6,013 nucleotides of DNA, from the NCBI GenBank assembly GCA_030637245.1, contig DAOVVI010000114.1, positions 1 through 6,013 on the forward strand. The letters run 5' to 3'. Origin of the DNA: Cyclobacteriaceae bacterium. GTDB lineage: Bacteria; Bacteroidota; Bacteroidia; Cytophagales; Cyclobacteriaceae. Below are positions 1 through 6,013 of this stretch, piece after piece. Every line of letters starts with the position of its first letter. The stretch's first letter is position 1. The translations under genes were made by a program, and so were the position numbers. The notes beneath the pieces are model-generated. The model did not search any database, was not told the origin of the DNA, and worked only from the letters and a program-made list of their open reading frames with translations.

Positions 1-1
1 G

Positions 2-2812
<2,811 letters not shown>

Positions 2813-2827
2813 ACAAATTATTATCCT

Positions 2828-2871
2828 AAAAAAATGTCATTTCAGTATAATTCTGGAATGACATTTTTTTT
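2828..2871. terminator. Bidirectional rho-independent terminator between convergent genes
   Basis: The arms at 2834-2845 (ATGTCATTTCAG) and 2853-2864 (CTGGAATGACAT) pair over 12 bp with a single G-T wobble and enclose a 7-nt loop. A run of A precedes the stem and a run of T follows it, so the RNA of either strand ends in a hairpin plus U-tract. It starts 15 nt after the beta-galactosidase stop codon and lies about 25 nt beyond the OsmC stop codon on the other strand, as expected for a terminator shared by convergent units. Confidence 0.92.
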
Positions 2872-2896
2872 ACCATGATGTAAAATAGCTTGTGCT

Positions 2897-3328
2897 TTAG
2901 GCTATTACTTCATCAACCACACGTATTTCAGACGTCATTTCCATTGCTTTTCTATACACAACACTTACACCGCAATATCTTTCTTCTGAAAGATTAACCG
3001 CCTTTTGAAGCTTGTCCATTGGCAGGTCTTTCCCTTTAAACTCATAAATGACATGAATTTTGTGAAAATGCATGGGATGTTCCTCTGTCAAATCTCCTTC
3101 AACTTTCACATTTAAATCCTCGATGTCAACACGCATTTTCTTAAGGATAGAAATTACATCCATTGCAGTGCATCCTCCAAGAGCAACAAGCATAAATGGT
3201 TTTGGGCGCGGCCCCCTGTCTTCACCGCCTACTTCCGGTACTGCATCTAGAATGATTTCATGTCCGTTAACTTCTGTTGAAAAGGCCATTTTATCCAGCC
3301 ATTTTACCTGTATTTCCTGTTTTGCCAT
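2897..3328 (-). CDS. OsmC/Ohr-family two-cysteine protein
   Basis: A protein of 143 residues, the usual size for the OsmC/Ohr/YhfA superfamily. The family signature is visible: PRPKPFMLVALGGCTAMDV begins the central helix with a candidate peroxidatic Cys53, and SEERYCGVS carries the second cysteine, Cys119. Known members are cytosolic dimers; some reduce organic hydroperoxides with dithiol reductants, while YhfA-type members have no settled substrate. The sequence is closer in style to the generic OsmC/YhfA branch than to Ohr, so a peroxidase role is inference. The ATG at 3328 has AAGGAA at 3338-3343, 9 nt upstream, supporting this start. It is the last gene of the operon, 46 nt after the reductase, and ends in the shared terminator. 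Association with a thioredoxin and reductase suggests that they recycle its cysteines. Confidence 0.9.
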   Translation of the reverse strand: MAKQEIQVKWLDKMAFSTEVNGHEIILDAVPEVGGEDRGPRPKPFMLVALGGCTAMDVISILKKMRVDIEDLNVKVEGDLTEEHPMHFHKIHVIYEFKGKDLPMDKLQKAVNLSEERYCGVSVVYRKAMEMTSEIRVVDEVIA

Positions 3329-3374
3329 TATTTTTTATTCCTTAATTTTATTTTATCTACAAAATATTTAAAAA

Positions 3375-4295
3375 TCAATTCCTCAAATATTCAACAGCAG
3401 AAAGTGCCGCAATAGTTCCATCAGCCACTGCAGTAGTAACCTGCCGGTATTTTTTTACTATACTGTCGCCGGCTGCAAACACACCCGGTATATTTGTCTT
3501 CATTTCGGAGTCAGTAATTATTTCATTTTTCTCATTGAGATTTACAATTTTCTTTAAACTCTCCGTATTTGGCTTATAGCCTATAAAAATAAATACTCCA
3601 TCAACCTTTAAGTCTTCAACATTTCCAGAAGACAGATGCTCCAACGTAATCATCTGAAGCTTCCCATTTCCAATAAATTGGCGAAGTTCTGCTCGCATAA
3701 TGAAGTTGATTTTCGGATTATTTTTTGCTTCTTCTATAGCATGTTCAAAAGCTTGAAAATGGTCGAATTGATGAACTATTGTTACTTTTGACGCATAATT
3801 GGTTAATGCTACGGCTTCTTCAAGGGCAGAATTGCCTCCGCCGGCAACGATAATCTCCTTGTCGGTGAAAAAGTCACCGTCACATGTTGCACAATAAGAA
3901 ATTCCTTTCCCCAGGAATGTGCTTTCTCCGGGAATATTTAATGCTTTTGGACTACCTCCCGGAGCCAGAATAACAGTTTTAGCCTGAAATTTCCTACCAT
4001 CTTTCAGTTCAACCTCTTTTATATTTTCATCAAAAGCATATTTTACAATTTTAACATTAGACTTTATTTTGCACCCAAAATCTTTCGCCTGCTTTTTCAT
4101 CGTATTGGCTACCTTATATCCGCTTGTAGTTTCTACACCTGGATAATTAGCGATTTCATCAGTGAGTACCATTTGTCCGCCCACAGCGCCTTCATTCAAT
4201 ATCAGTGTCGAAAGTTTAGCTCTCGATGAATAAATTCCGGCTGTTAATCCTGCGGCTCCACCTCCTATGATCATTACGTCAAATACATCATCCAT
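3375..4295 (-). CDS. Thioredoxin reductase-like FAD/disulfide flavoprotein lacking the NADPH arginines
   Basis: A low-molecular-weight thioredoxin reductase-type flavoprotein of 306 residues, close to the usual 310-320. The FAD-binding site is GGGAAG at 11-16, followed by GGQM near 39-42. The redox-active pair is Cys135/Cys138 in YCATCDGDFF. The second nucleotide-binding loop is GGGNSALEEA at 152-161. The C-terminal FAD motif GVFAAGD at 271-277 is followed by YRQVTTAVADG. In E. coli TrxB the 2'-phosphate of NADPH is recognised by HRRxxxR at 175-181; the same positions here read HQFDHFQ, so all three arginines are missing. The disulfide chemistry looks intact but NADPH use is doubtful. NADH, reduced ferredoxin or the operon's Fe-S protein are possible donors (inference). 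It follows the thioredoxin-like gene after a 97-nt gap and precedes osmC by 46 nt. No strong ribosome-binding site is seen, only GAAGAA about 16 nt upstream. I leave the symbol blank because trxB would imply NADPH dependence. Confidence 0.92.
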   Translation of the reverse strand: MDDVFDVMIIGGGAAGLTAGIYSSRAKLSTLILNEGAVGGQMVLTDEIANYPGVETTSGYKVANTMKKQAKDFGCKIKSNVKIVKYAFDENIKEVELKDGRKFQAKTVILAPGGSPKALNIPGESTFLGKGISYCATCDGDFFTDKEIIVAGGGNSALEEAVALTNYASKVTIVHQFDHFQAFEHAIEEAKNNPKINFIMRAELRQFIGNGKLQMITLEHLSSGNVEDLKVDGVFIFIGYKPNTESLKKIVNLNEKNEIITDSEMKTNIPGVFAAGDSIVKKYRQVTTAVADGTIAALSAVEYLRN

Positions 4296-4331
4296 TTTTT
4301 TATTATTTGATTCTTCAAAAAATATTTTGAC

Positions 4332-4367
4332 AAAAACAACTCGCCGGACTAACTGAAATTAACCGGC
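4332..4367 (-). terminator. Weak stem-loop with T-rich tail in the gap before the reductase gene
   Basis: The gap between the thioredoxin-like and reductase genes is the longest in the operon. On the minus strand it carries GCCGG (4363-4367) and CCGGC (4343-4347) around a 15-nt loop, followed by GAGTTGTTTTT. The stem has only five base pairs and the T run starts six bases after it, so termination would be partial at best. It may instead be an RNA-processing or stability element that sets the ratio of the upstream and downstream genes. Confidence 0.3.
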
Positions 4368-4394
4368 TGATTGTTTATTTTTTTTTGAGAAAAA

Positions 4395-4742
4395 TTAGTT
4401 GAAATGCTCATCCAAAATCCCGGTAATTTGATCAAAATTCTGAATGCTGCTTGTGGCTTTTACCGCTTTTCCATTTTTATAATACATTGTAAAAGGCAAA
4501 CCCATAAATCCACGGCATTCAGGAGCATTTTTTATAATCTCAGCTTCCGGGTTATCAAAAGCCATTGTATAAAATTTCACATTTTCACGCTCATCCTGTA
4601 ACTCTTCCATCACATCGTAAACAGGAATGCACATTGGGCCCATTCGCCCGCAGCAAACCATTACGTTTTCACTTTCATTTATAATTTTTTCCAGTTCCGA
4701 TTTTGTTCCGATCTCTTCAAGAGCGGTTTGTAACATGTTCAT
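4395..4742 (-). CDS. Thioredoxin-fold protein with MGPMC in place of CGPC
   Basis: A 115-residue, soluble, single-domain protein without a signal peptide. Its thioredoxin fold is suggested by the order of elements: helix 1, strand ENVMVCC, active-site loop GRMGPMC, helix PVYDVMEELQ, strand NVKFYTMAFDNPEAE, GFMGLPFTMYYKNGKAV with the cis-proline (Pro83), and a C-terminal helix. The canonical WCGPC is missing: Met34 and Met37 sit where the two cysteines would be if the GP residues are aligned, and Cys38 comes one position later. Cys30 and Cys31 end the preceding strand and Cys76 lies before the cis-Pro loop. Redox activity could therefore use Cys31/Cys38, a monothiol Cys38, or the Cys/Met cluster could bind a metal; none is shown. 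The gene lies 19 nt after the Fe-S protein gene, probably co-transcribed and coupled. Another ATG lies two codons in, so the start could be residue 3. Thioredoxin-like annotation is fairly secure; biochemical role is unknown. Confidence 0.82.
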   Translation of the reverse strand: MNMLQTALEEIGTKSELEKIINESENVMVCCGRMGPMCIPVYDVMEELQDERENVKFYTMAFDNPEAEIIKNAPECRGFMGLPFTMYYKNGKAVKATSSIQNFDQITGILDEHFN

Positions 4743-4761
4743 AATTCGAAAATTTATATGT

Positions 4762-5310
4762 TTAAAATTTGTTTTCCATTTTAAGTGAGGGAATTGCGGG
4801 TTTATAACTCAAGCTTCCATTAGGACATTTGGCCACGCACAACAGGCATTTCGAACAGCTATAATCATCCCCCGGATTTACCATCCCCGGTTTGTATAAA
4901 CTGAATTTTTGATTTTCAATTGCTGGCATATAGCAGACGTCATCACACAGCCCGCAATCTTTACACGTATCATGATTTACACGAATTCTGTAAAAAGACA
5001 CCTTGTTCAAAAATCCTGAAATCCATGCGATCGGGCAACCTATTTTATGGTATTGATACATATTTTTCAGGGAATCGTCAGGGCTTATTTTCATCATAAA
5101 TTCCATCATGATTCCAATAGGACACATCCATCTGCAAAAAACTTTCCCCCAGATGATGCCTATTACAGAGCCAAATCCTACTACCCACCAAAGGGAAATT
5201 TGATAAAAACTGACTATCATATAAATGACTATACCAAATCCAATTTGGATATAGGTCCTGTTTTTAGCCAGCATCCCAATTAATTTATCTTTTACCTTTC
5301 GCTTATTCAT
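4762..5310 (-). CDS. NapH-like membrane protein with two 4Fe-4S ferredoxin motifs
   Basis: A 182-residue polytopic electron-transfer protein. The N-terminus is basic, followed by two hydrophobic helices at about 19-38 and 39-57. With the positive-inside rule, both ends and the Fe-S domain face the cytoplasm. Immediately after helix 2 comes FCRWMCPIG (Cys59, Cys63), the CxxxCP motif of the NapH/CcoG/NosR-type 4Fe-4S family, and then GCP at 91-93. The C-terminal half carries two ferredoxin motifs: Cys116, 119, 122, 126 (CxxCxxCxxxC) and Cys152, 155, 158, 162 (CxxCxxCxxxCP), each able to ligate a 4Fe-4S cluster. NapH itself usually has four helices and about 280 residues, so this is a compact relative. 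No napA, napG or other partner is visible; its neighbours are thiol-redox genes, which points to electron delivery into that pathway (inference). The start overlaps the stop of the small upstream gene as ATGA; no good ribosome-binding site lies close, which fits translational coupling. Confidence 0.88.
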   Translation of the reverse strand: MNKRKVKDKLIGMLAKNRTYIQIGFGIVIYMIVSFYQISLWWVVGFGSVIGIIWGKVFCRWMCPIGIMMEFMMKISPDDSLKNMYQYHKIGCPIAWISGFLNKVSFYRIRVNHDTCKDCGLCDDVCYMPAIENQKFSLYKPGMVNPGDDYSCSKCLLCVAKCPNGSLSYKPAIPSLKMENKF

Positions 5311-5420
5311 AAAAAAAATTTTACTGATCCTCTGCTAAATTGACTTGCAAAACGGCCCATGTTATTTCTTCTTAGAATTTCAGATATCCACACATATTGC
5401 CTTTTATCAAGTAACCTCAT
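5307..5420 (-). CDS. Small 37-residue protein, translationally coupled to the Fe-S gene
   Basis: A short open frame that I do not recognise. It begins MRLLDKRQYVWISEILRR and ends SRGSVKFFL; it is basic, with a possible amphipathic helix over the first 18 residues and no membrane segment. Support for it being real is positional: a good AAGGAA ribosome-binding site at 5427-5432, a promoter-like sequence just upstream, and a stop (TGA) that overlaps the ATG of the Fe-S gene in ATGA. The same frame is open further up to an ATG at 5462, but that codon lies upstream of the predicted transcription start. It may be a genuine small subunit, a leader peptide whose translation drives the next gene, or the displaced N-terminus of the Fe-S protein: eight T in a row precede the overlap, and one extra T would fuse the two frames. 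Confidence 0.5.
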   Translation of the reverse strand: MRLLDKRQYVWISEILRRNNMGRFASQFSRGSVKFFL

Positions 5421-5426
5421 TTTTAT

Positions 5427-5432
5427 TTCCTT
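5427..5432 (-). promoter_or_regulatory. Ribosome-binding site of the small upstream gene
   Basis: AAGGAA lies 6 nt before the ATG at 5420. It is the clearest Shine-Dalgarno match near the operon's 5' end. It favours the 37-residue start over the in-frame ATG codons at 5441 and 5462, neither of which has a comparable site. Confidence 0.6.
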
Positions 5433-5463
5433 TTGTTTCATAGAAATGAAATCTATGATCATA

Positions 5464-5498
5464 CAAAATTATATCGGCGTACTAAAGAGAACAATCAA
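5464..5498 (-). promoter_or_regulatory. Candidate promoter of the redox operon
   Basis: On the minus strand TAATTTTG at 5464-5471 matches the Bacteroidota -7 consensus TAnnTTTG exactly, and the overlapping TATAAT also fits a sigma-70 -10 box. Upstream TTG triplets at 5496-5498 and 5492-5494 are candidates for the -33 element, with spacing within one to a few bases of that usual in the phylum. The predicted transcript would start near 5457, giving a leader of about 37 nt before the small gene. No transcript evidence is available from sequence alone. Confidence 0.55.
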
Positions 5499-5526
5499 TT
5501 GGGAGTTGAAGTATGAAGGAATTATC

Positions 5527-5562
5527 CTGAAATATGACATTATTTTTCCTGTCATATTTCAG
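5527..5562. repeat. Perfect 12-bp inverted repeat upstream of the operon promoter
   Basis: CTGAAATATGAC at 5527-5538 and its exact reverse complement GTCATATTTCAG at 5551-5562 flank a 12-nt spacer. It lies roughly 70-105 bp upstream of the predicted start of the minus-strand operon. No T-tract follows it on either strand, so it is unlikely to be an ordinary terminator. It could be a binding site for a dimeric or tetrameric regulator or a cruciform-forming element. Confidence 0.7.
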
Positions 5563-5601
5563 CGCTTGCTTTAAGGGACCTCGATTAATAAGTGATTCTA
5601 C

Positions 5602-5638
5602 TGGATCAGTTGAAATAATTAAATAATCAAATGATCCA
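5602..5638. repeat. Imperfect inverted repeat, 7 + 4 bp arms
   Basis: TGGATCA (5602-5608) pairs with TGATCCA (5632-5638). After one mismatch, TTGA (5610-5613) pairs with TCAA (5627-5630), leaving an AT-rich 13-nt loop. Arm and loop lengths resemble the perfect repeat 40 bp to the left, although the sequences differ. There is no adjacent T-tract. Confidence 0.55.
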
Positions 5639-5671
5639 ATGCATAAATGTTTATTGGACTTTTAATAGAAT

Positions 5672-5713
5672 TCCGGACAATAGCAGGCTCTTCCCAGTGA
5701 AATCCGGACAATA
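5672..5713 (+). repeat. Direct repeat TCCGGACAATA, two copies 31 bp apart
   Basis: Identical 11-bp copies lie at 5672-5682 and 5703-5713, each starting with the palindrome TCCGGA and each followed within a few bases by AGG. A spacing near three helical turns would put both copies on the same face of the DNA. This is compatible with operator half-sites or with the repeated transposase-binding sites found near ends of some insertion sequences (for example IS21 family). No transposase gene is visible. Confidence 0.55.
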
Positions 5714-5750
5714 ATAGGGATCATTTAATAATTGAACTTTCTCATGAGCA

Positions 5751-5786
5751 TCTACTGAATTGGTCTCAGCGAGATGTACCAGTAGA
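5751..5786. repeat. Inverted repeat with nested inner stem
   Basis: TCTACTG (5751-5757) is the exact reverse complement of CAGTAGA (5780-5786). Inside it TCTC (5764-5767) pairs with GAGA (5771-5774) around a 3-nt loop. Together they can form a two-step hairpin as RNA or single-stranded DNA. No function is evident. Confidence 0.45.
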
Positions 5787-5796
5787 GCGGGGATGC

Positions 5797-5833
5797 AAAC
5801 TTCAAACTTCATTATTCGTTAATCGACATTCGA
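5797..5833 (+). repeat. Short 7-nt repeats (AAACTTC x2, nATTCGn x3)
   Basis: AAACTTC occurs twice in tandem at 5797-5810. Two bases later come three related 7-mers: TATTCGT (5813-5819), TAATCGA (5820-5826) and CATTCGA (5827-5833). The second group also forms a palindrome, ATCGA-CAT-TCGAT. The array is short and could be dispersed intergenic repeat material. Confidence 0.4.
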
Positions 5834-5843
5834 TGTTAAATTT

Positions 5844-5863
5844 TTCTCTTAGCGTGAAGAGAA
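5844..5863. repeat. 7-bp perfect hairpin
   Basis: TTCTCTT (5844-5850) and AAGAGAA (5857-5863) flank the 6-nt loop AGCGTG. It lies just after the 7-nt repeats. On the minus strand the stem is followed by AAAATTTAAC, with no clean U-tract, so a terminator role is weak. Confidence 0.4.
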
Positions 5864-6013
5864 TGATCAGCTATTGGTGTTAAAACTCAATAATGCTCAC
5901 CAAAAATCACTAAAAATACATGACCCTGACTTACACTAAACTACGTTAAAAAACATCTATATTTCTTGACTGAGATTACAGTTTGTCAATAGAAATTTTA
6001 CCATCGCATTGTA

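Larger units (their letters stand above)
5499..6013. other. Gene-poor region rich in inverted and direct repeats
   Basis: No coding frame here has a credible start, ribosome-binding site and family-like sequence. The stretch is AT-rich and holds several separate hairpin-capable inverted repeats, one 11-bp direct repeat and a run of 7-nt repeats, listed individually. Further short palindromes include CTCATGAG at 5741-5748 and TTGGTG/CACCAA at 5874-5879 and 5898-5903. Possible explanations are a degenerate mobile-element end, a structured RNA, or simply AT-rich intergenic DNA. A gene may begin or end just beyond the right edge. Confidence 0.5.

Noticed and set aside
3072..3371. Plus-strand frame antisense to osmC
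   Set aside because: It is a shadow of the well-supported OsmC gene and has no family features of its own.
5527..5562. The perfect inverted repeat as a rho-independent terminator
   Set aside because: The stem is AT-rich and neither strand has a T-tract directly after it.
5359..5574. Plus-strand open frame of 71 codons antisense to the operon's 5' end
   Set aside because: It has no ribosome-binding site and no recognisable domain. It overlaps the small gene, the promoter candidate and both arms of the inverted repeat, so it is probably a chance frame in AT-rich DNA.
5499..5903. CRISPR array or tRNA cluster suggested by repeats and hairpins
   Set aside because: The repeats are only 7-12 bp, not regularly interspersed with unique spacers, and no cloverleaf with T-loop sequence can be formed.
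5966..5995. Plus-strand sigma-70-like promoter (TTGACT then TAGAAA) near the right edge
   Set aside because: The -10 match is poor and no downstream gene is visible in the window.
5976..6011. Possible C-terminal end of a minus-strand gene entering from the right edge (11 codons ending in TAA)
   Set aside because: Too short to distinguish from chance. Another frame is open over 18 codons in the same place, so no choice can be supported.

Overview
The window looks like chromosomal DNA of a member of the Bacteroidota or a close relative. The reasons are an AT-rich composition with weak Shine-Dalgarno signals, a TAnnTTTG-type -7 box upstream of the minus-strand operon, and a large GH2 beta-galactosidase typical of carbohydrate-degrading Bacteroidota. 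The oxygen-sensitive character of the redox genes suggests an anaerobe or facultative anaerobe. Phylum assignment is inference, because no rRNA or other marker gene is present.

Layout. (1) Positions 2-2812, plus strand: a GH2 LacZ-type beta-galactosidase cut by the left edge of the window, with all visible catalytic and metal-site motifs intact. (2) Positions 2828-2871: a symmetric A-tract/stem/T-tract hairpin that can terminate transcription from both sides. (3) Positions 5420 down to 2897, minus strand: a five-gene redox operon. In transcription order it encodes a 37-residue small protein, a two-helix NapH-like membrane protein with two 4Fe-4S motifs, a thioredoxin-fold protein without CxxC, a thioredoxin-reductase-like flavoprotein with CxxC but without the NADPH-specificity arginines, and an OsmC-family thiol protein. 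A candidate promoter lies at 5464-5498. (4) Positions 5499-6013: no convincing gene, but a dense series of inverted repeats, an 11-bp direct repeat and short 7-nt repeats.

Working idea for the operon. The deviations are coordinated. The reductase seems to have lost NADPH recognition, its neighbouring thioredoxin has lost the usual dithiol, and a membrane Fe-S protein is encoded upstream in the same transcription unit. A reasonable reading is that electrons come from a membrane or ferredoxin-type donor rather than NADPH and pass through the flavin and CxxC of the reductase to the unusual thioredoxin and/or to the two-cysteine OsmC protein, giving a peroxide- or thiol-stress defence. The gene identities come from visible motifs. 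The electron path is hypothesis.
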